This document shows, piece by piece, positions 47,758-59,701 of a stretch of DNA of 64,000 nt. Source of the stretch: Vitellaria paradoxa (lineage: Eukaryota > Streptophyta > Magnoliopsida > Ericales > Sapotaceae). The notes beneath the pieces were generated by a model. It was not told the DNA's origin. It worked only from the letters and a program-made list of their open reading frames with translations, and did no database searches. The first letter of the stretch is position 1. Each line of letters starts with the position of its first letter. The translations under genes and the position numbers were made by a program. The DNA lies in NCBI GenBank assembly GCA_019916065.1, contig CM034240.1, forward strand, positions 40,388,561-40,452,560, given 5' to 3'.

Positions 47758-50636
47758 ATATCTTAACTTGAATTTTTTTTTCCCCCAGCTTTGACACGAG
47801 TGCGTTGGTTTTCAGAATCCCTTATGGTTTGGGCAGTGCAGTGAGGTACACTTGTTGAAACACAATGACCCAATGGAATTCTTTTTTTTTTTTTTTTTAA
47901 GTGTGCTGACTCTGAGTCCGGCATCTCTTTTGGTTGAAAGCACAAGAGTTTCAAACGAAGTAGGGGCAGGACGGCCACGCACCGCACAACTTGCTGTAAA
48001 GATTGCCCTATTCCTGGCTTCTGCACAGGGCCTGCTTCTAAGCTTAATAATGATTGTAGTACGCAACATATGGGGCAATTTATATACGAATGAAGAGGAA
48101 GTCGTGGAGTACGTAGCTTCAATAATGCCAGCGCTTGTGATTTCCAACTTCATGGATGCAATTCAGGCTGTACTCTCAGGTTAGATACGAAGACAAGAAA
48201 CGCAACTGTTATTACTGAATGCATATAGTTTATGAATTCAAACATTACACAAATACTTTGATTTTGAATTATTACGATTTGATCAAATTTTTAAGTAAAT
48301 TGATTGCTTAACCCGTTAATTAAATTTTAAAAAAACTTTCAATACAAACACAGATTATGAATTCAAGCATTACAGGATACAGTACAATTTAATTGTCACT
48401 CTAGTTTCATCACCTCTTTAGAGGTTTCGAACGTGAATAACAATTAGATTGAAATATATCAAATATATATATATATATATATATAACCAAAATAATTTGG
48501 TGACGACAGTAATTAATTCGCATCATTTATTATTATTTTTCTGTGGTGTATAAATTGCACATTCTTCGATTTGACTGATATCTTGAAAATTCTTGGTTAA
48601 AAAAATAAGGCACTGCAAGGGGATGCGGTTGGCAGAAGATTGGTGCATGGGTGAATCTAGTAGCTTACTACATTATTGGCCTTCCTTCCGCGATTGTTTT
48701 AACTTTTTTCCTCCATTTTCGGGGGAAGGTAAGAAATCTCCACCTTCCCAAAAGCATGAATTAATAGGGCTTGAAGTTTAAAAAAGTTAAAAAATAAATT
48801 AAAATTTTTTTAAATTTTTTGAATTAAATTTCATTACATGTCTCTTTTATATCAACTTTTGATTTTTTTATTTTTAATTTCATTGGAACTTTAAACGCTA
48901 TTGCCATGGTAGCTAGTCTCACAAAAATGCCATGTCTTTTTCAGGGACTATGGATGGGAATCATAAGCGGGAGTGCTTCTCAAGTATTGCTGCTCCTACT
49001 TCTCACTATTCACACCGATTGGGAGCAATCAAGTAAAATTAAATATTTCCCTCAGTCACTAAAAATAATGCAATATCATTAAAAATTATAATTAAAAAAG
49101 TTTATCAAATGTGACAATCTTTTCAACCTATCACATTAAAAAAACTATATACATTAAAGCATCTATATAGTACACAGATATTAATGTTACGTCATTTTAA
49201 TAATACATTGTAGTTAAGGTACGTTTAGAATGATAAAAAGTGAAATAAGTTGTGGGTTTGTAATTCGTGCAGTGGGATAAAAAATAAATAAGTTTTAGAA
49301 TTTTTTAGTATTTTTTATCATTTTTAAGAGTTTTTTTATCACTTCAAATGGAGTTTTAATTAATTAATTTTTGAATACTGTTTCAAAAAATAAAAAAAAT
49401 AAAAAAAAGTTACCACAATTTTTTTGTCAAAATGATGCGACACATTTATGGGATTCGGAGGCCTAAAGTTGGTTCACGTTATAGGACTCGTAATGCCAAT
49501 AAGAACCATTAGATCAAGAGTGAGGTTCACATTAACGCTGTAGGATTCTATAGTGTAAATTTGGCAATGAGCTACCCATCCCAAATCCATTTATGAGTAT
49601 ACTTTAAAATAATAAATTCGTTAAAGTGTTTCTTAAATAAATGATTTTCATTGTCACATCATTTATTGCATTTTTAGATAAAAGCTTGTGATAAAATATC
49701 ATTTTTCTTAATTTCTTTTCATTTTAACTGACGGTAAGTTTATTTTTCCCAGGTAAAAAGGCTAGGGATAGAGTGAATGCAACTCGCATTCCAACAGCTA
49801 TGGGATTACGGAGCAGTGCTTCTGCCAGTGGTGATTTTTCGTGCGGAAAACCGTACGAAGAAGCTTGACTCACGTTGTTGGTGCAAAAATAATTTTGGAC
49901 ACGTGGTATATTTTTTAGTATAATAGAAATGTGCTTACTTCTGATTTAATAACCAGTAAATTACTGTAATTGGGTCCACCACTTTATAAAATTATATTAG
50001 TGTGAATCTAATTATAAATATGAAATGGTAATAAATGAAATGAATTTATTAGCTCGTAATTAATCTCTTAGTTCATTCCTTTACAAGTGACAAATAGATG
50101 TAACATTTGAACATAAGGTTATATTCTATTTATTCTAACATTTTCTCTCACGCATATTTAATGCTGAGTGGGAGACGTTAAATATGAAATGAAAGGCATT
50201 TAAAAAAAAGAAAAACGTCAAATACTCTTATATATATATATATATATATATATAATTACAATTTAATTATTTACATATTAATTGATAAAACATTTATTAC
50301 AATTCAATTATTTACATATTAATTTATTTATTATATCTTACTATAAATATAGGATTTACCCTTAAAATTTAAATACGCTCACTATTATTAACTATTAACG
50401 TCACTTTTTACATACAAGTATCTCAAATTTTTTCTAGCTTGATTATTGGAAAGTTTTGATCGGAGACTTTCTCCGATTATTTCCACTTACTTTCTTTACT
50501 CTAAAGGCTTGAATTCTACTTTTTTTTAATTGATGTGGTGAATAAATCCAATGGTATTTTTTATTACTAAATATATACGTATATGTGTGTGTATTTAATT
50601 GGAAGGCTAAATATAAATTCAATTTTCAGGGGTGTC

Positions 50637-50689
50637 AAACATCCTCACAGCACAATTACCCCAAAAAAAAAAAAACATCCTCACAGCAC
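50637..50689 (+). mobile_element. 19-bp poly(A) micro-insertion with 17-bp target duplication
   Basis: AAACATCCTCACAGCAC at 50637-50653 is exactly repeated at 50673-50689. The insert is AATTACCCC followed by a run of A. Confidence 0.8.
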
Positions 50690-51665
50690 GGACGCTCATT
50701 TTGAATGTATGCAAATGTCTAGCACTGTAAAACCTCCTCCTCCTTCTTCTTCTTCTTTTAATCCTCAAGATGAACTTGATTTTTCTTCAATTGTCCACAC
50801 GGATCAAAAGTTATCATTGTTATTATTTATTTTAGCCAAGTGAAATATTTAAGACTGGTTAAATACGTAATTACCATGCCTCCGTTTGAAAGAGTTTTGG
50901 TTCTCTATTTTTTTATGTTTTTAAAATTTTATAAACTGATAATAAAAATATATTTGTTAAATCTGTTTATATTTTTTATTTTCAAAAAAATAGAAAAAAT
51001 TAAACAAAAAACGTAAAAAAAAAAAAAAGTGTTTTCACTCTTTTTTTTTTTTACAAACATTTTGTCAATTTTAATAATTTCTTCATTTTATTGCATCATA
51101 TTAAACTAAAATTATTTTTAATAAATAATTTAATTTATTAATTTAATTCAATTGATCTAATTAATTAAATTTAAATTAATATAAAATATATTTTATTAAA
51201 TTCAATTAATTTTTTAAAAACTAATAAAATTAAATATTTTATGAAAATAAAAAATTGATAATTGTAAACAAAATTATATTTCCAAACACAGTTTCAATTT
51301 TATTTCGAAAAAAATGAAAATAAAAAATAAAAAACGTAAACAGATAAACATAAATAAAAAAATAATAACGTTACCAAATAGCCCATATGAATATCGTTTC
51401 ATATCTGATAAAATTTGATTCGAATGTACTAAACTTTTGGAATAGATATTTATATTCTTTATACATATATAATTTTGTTACAAAATCAAAACAACTTATG
51501 TATCAAACTTTTTGAATATTACTAGTATAATTTTATAAAAATAAAATTGAAATAATATATTTGACAATTATGAATATTTAACATATAACTTTTTAAAATT
51601 AAATGGCTTTTGAATTTTTTTTTATTGTACCACATTAAAAGTCTATAATAAATGACCCTCGTTTT

Positions 51666-52066
51666 GGGTGTGTTTGGTGTTCTAAAAAATATTAAAAATC
51701 TCTAAAAAATTTTAAAAATCTTTAACACATTTTAATCAACTCATATTTCATAAAATTTTTATAAATTTATATATCTCTGTATATTCTAACAAATTTTTAC
51801 AAATTCTGATAAAATTTTTATAAACCCTAATAATATTTCTACAAATTTTAAAAATTTTTCAACAACTTTCAAAAAGTTCTGTCATAAATCCATTCGAGCA
51901 GATTTAAAATCAAAAATTCTGACACAAAAATTAAAAAGTTTATTTCAAAATCCGTTCGAATGGATTTGAAAAACATAATTTGGTAGTTGAGATCTAAATA
52001 TCAAAAAATTACCCAAATTATATTTTTTATTTTTTATTTATTTATTTTTGAAACTCCAAACAACCC
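51666..52066. mobile_element. MITE-like element, GGGTGTGTTTGG ends
   Basis: Left GGGTGTGTTTGGTG and right CTCCAAACAACCC are inverted. The flanks TTT and TTA are near-matching 3-bp duplications. The internal CAAAAAATTACCCAAATTAT and paired CCATTCGA/TCGAATGG blocks recur in fragments at about 43110-43500 and, inverted, at 54990-55390. Confidence 0.65.
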
Positions 52067-52077
52067 TTACTCCCCCA

Positions 52078-52099
52078 ACACGCGCGCGCGCGCACGCAC
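52078..52099. repeat. (AC)/(GC) microsatellite
   Basis: An ACACGCGCGCGCG run next to the end of the MITE at 52066. Confidence 0.85.
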
Positions 52100-52299
52100 A
52101 AGGGTCATTTTACTCAAAAAAACGTGGAAGTCCATTGAAAGTGACTTTGGCATGGTTAAGGCGGTTTGACAAAGTTATCATTCTTTAATTTGTGTTTAAT
52201 TTTTAATTTTTGTGCTTAATTTTTATTTTTAGTTTTCATTGTAATATTAAAAAAAAATTTAAATACATTTAGTAACAATAATTATTGATTAGTGATTAT

Positions 52300-52760
52300 A
52301 GTAGTGAGAGGGTGGTGATAGACAACAGTGGTTAGAGTTTGGTGGCGACGGGAAGTGATCGGAGATGAATGATGATTGGCCAATGATTGTTCGAGGTGAG
52401 CGATAATTGGCAGTAGTGGTGGTGATAACTAAGTGATAGCCAGTGACAAGGTGCTGACCAACGGGTGATGGTGACTAGAAGTGGCTGGTGAGAATTAGGT
52501 GATAGCCAGTGATAAGGCGGTGACCAATGGGTGATGGTGACTAGAAGTGGGTGATAGATGGTAACAGTGGTTGTCAAAGATAGTGATGGCCAACAGTACT
52601 GGTTGGTGGTGGGTGGGGTGCGGCAATAGTTGTGGTAGCGGACAGCATTGATAATTAGTAATAGTCGGAAGTAGGTGAAATGCAGCGGCCACAAGGTGAT
52701 GGTTAGTGATGTCCGACGAATGATGGCAATAAATAGTGAGTAATAGTTATGACTTGTAGT
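52300..52760 (+). repeat. GGTGAT-rich, strand-asymmetric minisatellite
   Basis: About 460 bp with strong G over C skew, made of short GGTGAT/AGTGAT/GGTGG words. Within it a 66-bp unit (GTGATAGCCAGTGA ... CTAGAAGTGG) repeats at 52431 and 52497. AT-rich stretches on both sides have loosely inverted similarity, so it may be the core of a non-autonomous transposon. The antisense frames rich in Thr, His and Pro reflect the repeat, not a gene. Confidence 0.7.
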
Positions 52761-52944
52761 AGTTGTAGACAAAATTAAAAGTGAAAATTAAAACTTAAAA
52801 AAATATATTTTTTATTTGTTTATAATTTTTAAAAATAGTTTTTATTTTTTTTAAAGACTAAAAATTGAAAAGAATTTTTATGTTTAGTTCTTAAAAAAAA
52901 AAAAAAACAAAAACTTAAAACTGAAAATATTCTATGACCATTTG

Positions 52945-53116
52945 GTTTCTCGTATCTCTCAAGCGACGCATTTCATTGATTTATTTGAGCGTGGCTTGTA
53001 GTTCAGTGGTTAAGAGCTTTTCGTGCTCGCTCATGACTCGAGTTCGAGTCTTCTCCCTCCCCCTTATAAAAAAAAAAAAAACTTTACCTTTCAAAAAAAA
53101 AAAAAAGTTTCCCGTC
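52945..53116 (+). mobile_element. tRNA-derived SINE
   Basis: The A box TAGTTCAGTGG (52999-53009) and B box GTTCGAGTC (53042-53050) are well formed, 33 bp apart. They are followed by a CT-rich stretch and a poly(A) tail from about 53067. GTTTCTCGT (52945) and GTTTCCCGT (53108) may be the target duplication, with one mismatch. It is not a tRNA gene: the cloverleaf cannot be completed. Confidence 0.7.
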
Positions 53117-53754
53117 AATTCACACGCATGTTTGCATTACAAGGAGAGTGCTACGTAGAATTTTTAACAGAGAATTTGATATAACTAATTTGTCGGTCAC
53201 TGTAAATGGGATTGGGATTGGGGTAGTGATAGTCTCCTCAAATATATTTTTATTATAAAAATATTATTTTATTACAATTTTTTAATAAAAAGTAATTAAA
53301 AATTATATCCCTTGCATTATCGTTGAGTGGGAGACGTGGCGTACGCTCACTCATATGTACAGTGAATTAGTGGTGGATTCACTTTCACTTTTTGTCCACT
53401 CTCAAATTTCAAATAAAAAAAAGACTAAAATCAAGAAAATCTACGAGAAAAATCACAAGAATGATATAAAAGGCTTGTTGACTTATCAGTTAAAAATAAT
53501 GTATTTATAATATTTTATTATATTTTAAATACAATTCTACAAGTAATAAATTTGTATAATTATTTTTAATTATAACTCTATTACTATCACATCATTTCAA
53601 TTTTTTTAATAACATATAACAATTTTTTCTGTACAAAAATAATATACAAATAATTATTACAATTCACAAACTCTATTTAACTATTAGAGGTCTCAATATC
53701 ACTCTCTAATTAATTAGCATAAAAATCAGGAGAAGTTCAAAATCTGTCTTTCTA

Positions 53755-53801
53755 AACCCTCCTTTTTTTTGGTAACTCAGTTATAACTGGATAAGCCCTC
53801 C
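53755..53801 (-). mobile_element. Short minus-strand A-tailed insertion
   Basis: AACCCTCC (53755-53762) and AGCCCTCC (53794-53801) flank a 31-bp insert that reads on the minus strand as a sequence ending GAGTTACC plus poly(A). The tail motif matches the micro-insertions at 37411, 42273 and 50654. Confidence 0.45.
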
Positions 53802-56209
53802 AACTTTTGAGAAACAAATTTAAAATTTTACCAATTGAATTTCCCTCAAAACCTCTCATTATATATAACATAAATAATTACTATAATCTATATCCATAGT
53901 AAATATAATTACTATAAAAAAAGTAATTTTTGTGCGATGTTTTAATATATTTTAATAATGTATTTTGATAAGTGAATTCGATAAATTTTTAATATAACTT
54001 CAGTATTTAAAATTCATTTTTTAAGTTTATGATCAAAATAGATGAAAATTAAATTCAAAAATATATCAATAGTATCAAATATGTATTACATACCAGAATT
54101 TTCCCATAAAATTGAGTAGTTTAATTTTGAAAATTTATGCTTGAACATTATAAAATTTTACGCTATGTATTTATATTTGATAGAAAATAACGGAGTTTTA
54201 TTGGATGTAGAATTTGAACAGGACAAGACTTGTATTTCATTGAAAAGTGATATACTTGCATCCAGCTATTTCAAGTTAAAATTCGTATATAATTGTTATA
54301 TTAACTATATATATTAGTTTGCTTCGTATATAAATAGTATATAATTATTTTAAAAAACAATTATAAACCATTAAGAATTTTTTATATTTAAAAGAACTAA
54401 AAAATAAATTATAAATATTTTAAAGTGTGCCTACTTGGCACCTATGAAGAGATATATATATATATATATATATTAAATATTTACTTGGAATATTTTATTA
54501 TTATTCAATTGAAATATTATATGAGTCATTATTCTATAAAACAAAAACAACTAGTTCTTATATAAGACTCTTCGTATTAAAATTTGTATTTATCATACGA
54601 CTATTTTTTTTTTAAGTAAGCCTATATTTTTTTTTTTTATCAAATTTATGCAACTTATCATTTTTTAATAAAATTTATGTCCTCCTCCATCGATCTCGTA
54701 CCTTTAGACTATATTTGATTTGGAGAATGATGGATAAATAATACTATAATGTATGAATTAATTGTATATAACGCGAGATTAATTTTTTGTATGATTTTTT
54801 TTAGTGTTTAATTATTGGTGCATAAAGTGAGTTAATATATGTAATTTGACAAATCTAAAAATAGAGAGATGTTACCTCACTTCTCATGAAATTGTAAGAC
54901 CCGTAGATTAATCTAATCTGAATGCAACAACCCTCAAACAAACATAACGTTAATGATTATTCTTCGCCGCAAAGAACTATATATACAGGTGGTGTTTAGA
55001 GTGGTAAAAAATAAGAAAAAATAAGAAAATATGTGATTTGGTGTAATTTTTGACGTTTAATGTATCTAACCCAAATCACGTTTTTTAGAGATGAATAGTG
55101 TAATTTTTATACTTTTGTGATAAAAAGTTGGAGAGAGAAATCGTAAAAACGATTTCTTGGATCCATTCCAACAAATTTATGTCTAAATTTTTTTAAAAGT
55201 TATTGAACTTTTTAATTTTTGCGTGAAAAAGTTGGAGAGCGAAATCATGGGAACTAATTTTCGATCCGTTCCTACATATTTATATCAAATTTTATTGGGA
55301 TTTGTGAAAAAATTATTAAAATTTATGAAAAAATATTAAAATTTGTAAAAATTTATTGAGATATGTAAATATACTAGATAAATATACTAGAAATTACCTA
55401 CGCCCAAATGTATAAGAACATAATTTAACTAGCTGTAGTGTGAATATGAATAAAGAAAATAACAAGAAAGCAAGCACACAGAATTTTAACATAGTTTGGT
55501 TAGATTGCCTACGTTCACAACAGTTGGAATATTTCTCTCTTATTAACTGCAAAATTTCTTGTAAGATTACATAATACAAAACACGTATATATACTAAAAA
55601 AAAAAAAAACTGACCCTGTTAATAAAACTAAAATACTCTTACCGAGTTTCTTACGCTCCACTTTGCTACATTCCGCTTTGGAACCTCCTCGTCTTTTTTT
55701 AGTTTTTCAGTCTGAATATGAACCGTATATTACAACACCAGCAAAAAGTTCAAATATAAATTTATAAAACAAACTTACACCAAAAATTATTAAAATAATT
55801 TATAAAAATAAAAATTTATCTTATAATGTGCTATTCATAGTTTAATGAAGATTTTTATATGTTATTTACAATTTTCTTATTTATTTATTTATTTCTATGT
55901 GTTTCAAATAAAAAATTCAACTTGTCTTCAAAATAATAAAAAAATTTCCATCCAGACCCAACCACCCCCTGCCCTTTTCCTCTCATTCCGCCCAGCCACT
56001 AGCACCCCCTCTCTCTCTCTTTTTCTCATGTCACGTGGGATAAACATTCTATCAAAGATGTATCTTATTACGTAAATATAAAAATTTACAAAAAATTTTA
56101 CGAAATATAAGATGAATAAAATATGTTAGAAAATTTTAAAAATTTTTAAAGATTCTCATAAATTTTTATTGATTTTTAGTGAACCAAATGCTGTTATAAA
56201 AGTGGAGTG

Positions 56210-56320
56210 AAGTCATGTCATATTAAGTGAGACACTTAGTTTGATGGTTGAATTCCATCATTTACTCACTCACCAACCCGGGACTTGCCTATCAAAAAAA
56301 AAAAAAAAAAGTCATGTCAT
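56210..56320 (+). mobile_element. Short SINE-like retroposon with 12-bp target duplication
   Basis: AAGTCATGTCAT at 56210-56221 is exactly repeated at 56309-56320. The 87-bp insert has an A-box-like TTAGTTTGATGGTTGA, a degenerate B region (CCAACCCGGGACT) and a poly(A) tail. Confidence 0.75.
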
Positions 56321-58199
56321 GTTTAAGGGAAAATGATTCCCCATTGTGGATCGGAAAAAGTGCTACATGTGGATTTCGAAATAACATAAATAGAATATGC
56401 TTCTCCCCATTCCTCCACTTATGAATTTAATAATTTATTATACGATTATGATCTATTTTTTATTATCTTTTAATTTTAATAAATTAGTTGCAAGTCCCAA
56501 CCTAAATGAAAATTAGGTTTACTTCATGACACCACATGAATTTGCCTTTGTACGTCAAAGTTTCATAGATTTTATAATGCGCACTTAGAAAAGCTTGTAT
56601 TACATTTATTCAAACTCCATTATTTAGATTTTTTATTCAAAAAATAATTTTTAATCAATTTAATGCACTTAGAAAAGATTGTATTACATTCATTCAAACT
56701 CTATCATTTAAAATTTTCACCTAAAAAATAATTATGTGACCAATTCAATATTATAAAATTATATTTATACCCTTATTATTAATAAAAAGCACATGAAAAA
56801 ATTTGAGAATAAAATTCTTTTATTATTGTTTGATATTGATAGAAAGAAGAAGTAGAAGAACAGGATGAAATTAAAATTTTTTTCTTTCATATTTAGTTTA
56901 TTAGATTAATAACATAATAAAGTAATGATAATTTGTATGTGTAAAATTACTAGTTTACATGTATATAATATAAATTTAAAATACTAACGTGAAGCATAAT
57001 AACTTAAAGTATTAATAAGAAAAAGGGTTAATAAAAAATTTAATAAATTAATTATAATATAATTTTTTTAAAAAGAAAAGATGCACCATACTATAATATA
57101 AATTTTTTTATTAATATTAAAGGTATTAAAGTAATTTTATAGCATTGAACTGTTCAAAAATTTATTTTTTGGATGAAAAATTTAATAAAGGGAATATGAG
57201 TGAATATAATACAAATTTTAGAAATTTAAGTGTAGATTTATGAAACTTGTGAGATCTTAATATATATGAAATTGAAATCACGTAAGCCGTTGGTGAAATA
57301 AATTCTTAAAAATTCTATAAAATACGCAATGGCACCTTGGTGGTTCAAATTTTAGTAGAAATTAATCAACTTTTGCTTGTTCAGCGTTTAGTAAAATACT
57401 ATTTTTTATCACTTCTTTGCAAAACTACAGTAATTTGCTCAACTCAAATGTTACTAAAATTTTACTAAACACGCAAAAAGTTGCTAAAAATTTTACAAAA
57501 TATAAACAAAATACCAAAAATTATTAAAAATTACTAGTTATTTTATCAAATATACCAAAATTTTCAACTCAAACTTTTGACAAAAAAATATCAAAAGTTG
57601 TTAAAAGTAAACTTTCAAACAGCCGAATATATAGCAAATTTTTTTGAAATTCGAACTCAATACCAATGAAAAATAGTCCATAAATGAAAAGTACTTTATA
57701 ATTCATGACATGTTAATTTAGATACATAAATATTTAAAAGATTATAATATTGTTTAAATTTAGAACTAAATTTACAATAAATTGAAAAAAAAATGATAAA
57801 TAAAGAGTATCAATTAAGTATTAGAATTTATATCTAATAACCTATCATAACATTATTTAAATAAATATATAAATATTGTAATCATACCAAGCAATGCAGA
57901 GATTTACGTCATTATAAGAACATAGATTCAGTTTTGGTGCCCCATGAAAAAGAGGTTGGGTTTAAATTGAATTTTAATTCGTCGGGAAGAAATCCAATGC
58001 AGAGCACATGATTTGAACGGGTTGGGCTGGGTTGGCTCTCACTGAATTTCTGACCTAATCAAAAACTGTAAAGATGCGCTCCCCTTTCATCGATCTTTAT
58101 TTAAACTGCACGGCAACAAGAGATACATATAAAATATAATAGAAGTTCAGAAAATTGGAGGAAAGAAAGAGGAATGTCTCGTCAGATAGTTTTTAATAA

Positions 58200-58430
58200 C
58201 TGATTTTAAACAACTGGTCGGAGCTCTTAGCCTTTTTAAGGGGGTCAGGAGTTCGTTTTCAATGCCCAACAAATTTTGGAGTTACCCACATAAGATGTGG
58301 GATTTGGACTTAATCGGTTCGTGTGATTTATGAGGTATTACGTGAGCTCTGATTTACTCATCGATTACATGGTTAGTTGAGAACTATAATAAATCGATGA
58401 AATTTTGGGTCAAAAAAAAAGCCGATTTTA
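58200..58430 (+). mobile_element. tRNA-related SINE upstream of MATE C
   Basis: It has tRNA-like text (AACTGGTCGGAGCTCTTAGC ... GTCAGGAGTTCGTTTTC) near its start and ends in A9 at about 58412-58420. CTGATTTTA (58200) and CCGATTTTA (58422) form a near-perfect 9-bp target duplication. A fragment of the same body lies near 43830-43940. Confidence 0.65.
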
Positions 58431-59147
58431 TTATTATATCAGAAGGGATCGCTCTTCTTTATATAATATATATATATATATATACTGCAATCATCATCCA
58501 TCTTGCAATCCCTGGTCTTATTAACATTCTGATTTTGGGAACTTTAAATCGACGTACCAAAATAGAATAATTCCAAAGCTTACGTTTGAGAGCTCTGTAC
58601 TATTCCAGAGATCTTCCGTTTGAAAAATGAACACTTGGATGGCAAATTTGAGTTGGGTTTGTGTTGGGATTGACTAATAATTGACAATTCGTCTTTGTCA
58701 CCGTTCTTTTTTTTTTTTTTTGTGGGTGTTTTCAGTAATTTCTTGAAGCATGCTTTGTGTTTGATTGAGTGTCCATTTGAAAGATCTATGTATTCAAGTG
58801 ATATATTTTCGAGAATGCATTTTGTGTGAAATTATTATTTAACCTTTTTTGTTTGTCACCTATAGGGATTGGAATCTTGAGTTTATGATATAGACAAATT
58901 GTCGGAGGAAAAAGACCTGAAATTAGGTAAAAACCATAGTAGGATTTACTTCTTTCTTTCTTTTTTTTGATGTGACAGTTGACTAAATAGCACCGGATCT
59001 TCTTTTTCACTGCAAGATACAATTAATCTGATTAGCATTAGAGCTATGCAAATTGCAATACTCAACTGGGGATTTCTTCCTGCTCCTACTGTAGTCGTGT
59101 GACCAAAGAAGTTACTGTTGCTTGTTCCCATTTCAGCTGTGAGGGGC

Positions 59148-59661
59148 ATGGATGAAGAAGAGGCTAACCATGTTCCTGAATCTCCTCTGGTTCCAAGACT
59201 CGGAATGGAAATTGAAGGGACTGGAAAACAACACGAGGAATGGAATGGTGATACACGAAAGACCATTGCAGAACTTAAGAAACAAGTCCAGATCGGGGGA
59301 CCTCTAGTTGTGGCCAGTTTCTTGCAGTATAGCTTGCAGATGATATCAGTTATGTTTGTCGGCCATCTGGGAGAACTCTCTCTCTCTAGTGCATCTATGG
59401 CCATCTCATTTGCTGAAGTAACCGGTTTCAGCTTCTTGGTAAGACCCATTTCACGCATTACATGGTTTGTCCCAATTTGTTGTGCTCTTTCAATGAAAAG
59501 TCATTTTTCATCTGGCTCTGTTCCTTTAAATCAGTAATACTTCTTAGCTACTTATTGTTCTTTACAGAATGAAATCTAATCATAAATTAATTCATTTTAT
59601 TTTATTTTTTTGGTTGTCCTCTATTTATAATCTTTAACATTACCTTGTGAAGTAATGTCAA

Positions 59662-59701
<40 letters not shown>

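Larger units (their letters stand above)
44568..49868 (+). pseudogene. MATE/DETOXIFICATION transporter, copy B, with a premature stop in exon 2
   Basis: Eight exons: 44568-44858, 46495-47039, 47152-47238, 47789-47845, 47941-48179, 48610-48728, 48945-49032 and 49753-49868. Exon sizes match A and C almost exactly. In exon 2 the conserved [10 protein letters not shown] has become FGQAHGAE-stop-Y: TAA at 46549-46551 replaces the Gln codon, one C-to-T step from CAA. The nearby Cys-to-Phe and Tyr-to-His changes are unusual for the family, and the exon 1 end is GYYVI instead of GFSFL. Everything after the stop is open, including TRVSNEVGAGRPRTAQLAV and a longer C-terminal tail. As written the product stops about 115 residues in. 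A downstream ATG at 46558 could give a truncated protein without the first helix. Most likely a recent pseudogene or null allele. Confidence 0.88.
49869..59147. other. Spacer between MATE B and MATE C
   Basis: About 9.3 kb without a supportable gene. It contains SINEs, a MITE, micro-insertions, a GGTGAT-rich minisatellite and (TA)n runs. 53.8-55.0 and 56.4-58.1 kb are AT-rich with nothing I can name. The 5' leader of MATE C probably starts in the last few hundred bases. Confidence 0.7.

Noticed and set aside
49021..49034. Frameshift at the end of MATE B exon 7
   Set aside because: The extra base is balanced by a shorter exon 8 start; the joined frame stays open to a normal C-terminus.
50700..50843. 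Small + frame with a Pro/Ser-rich start (MSSTVKPPPPSSSS)
   Set aside because: It looks protein-like for about 30 residues, but no downstream exon, domain or homologue is recognised; left unannotated.
52332..52772. 146-residue antisense frame rich in Thr, His, Pro and Leu
   Set aside because: Composition follows the GGTGAT minisatellite on the other strand; frames open in parallel, as expected for a repeat.
52991..53060. Possible tRNA gene
   Set aside because: Only A and B boxes are well formed; there is no complete acceptor stem and a poly(A) tail follows, so it is a SINE.
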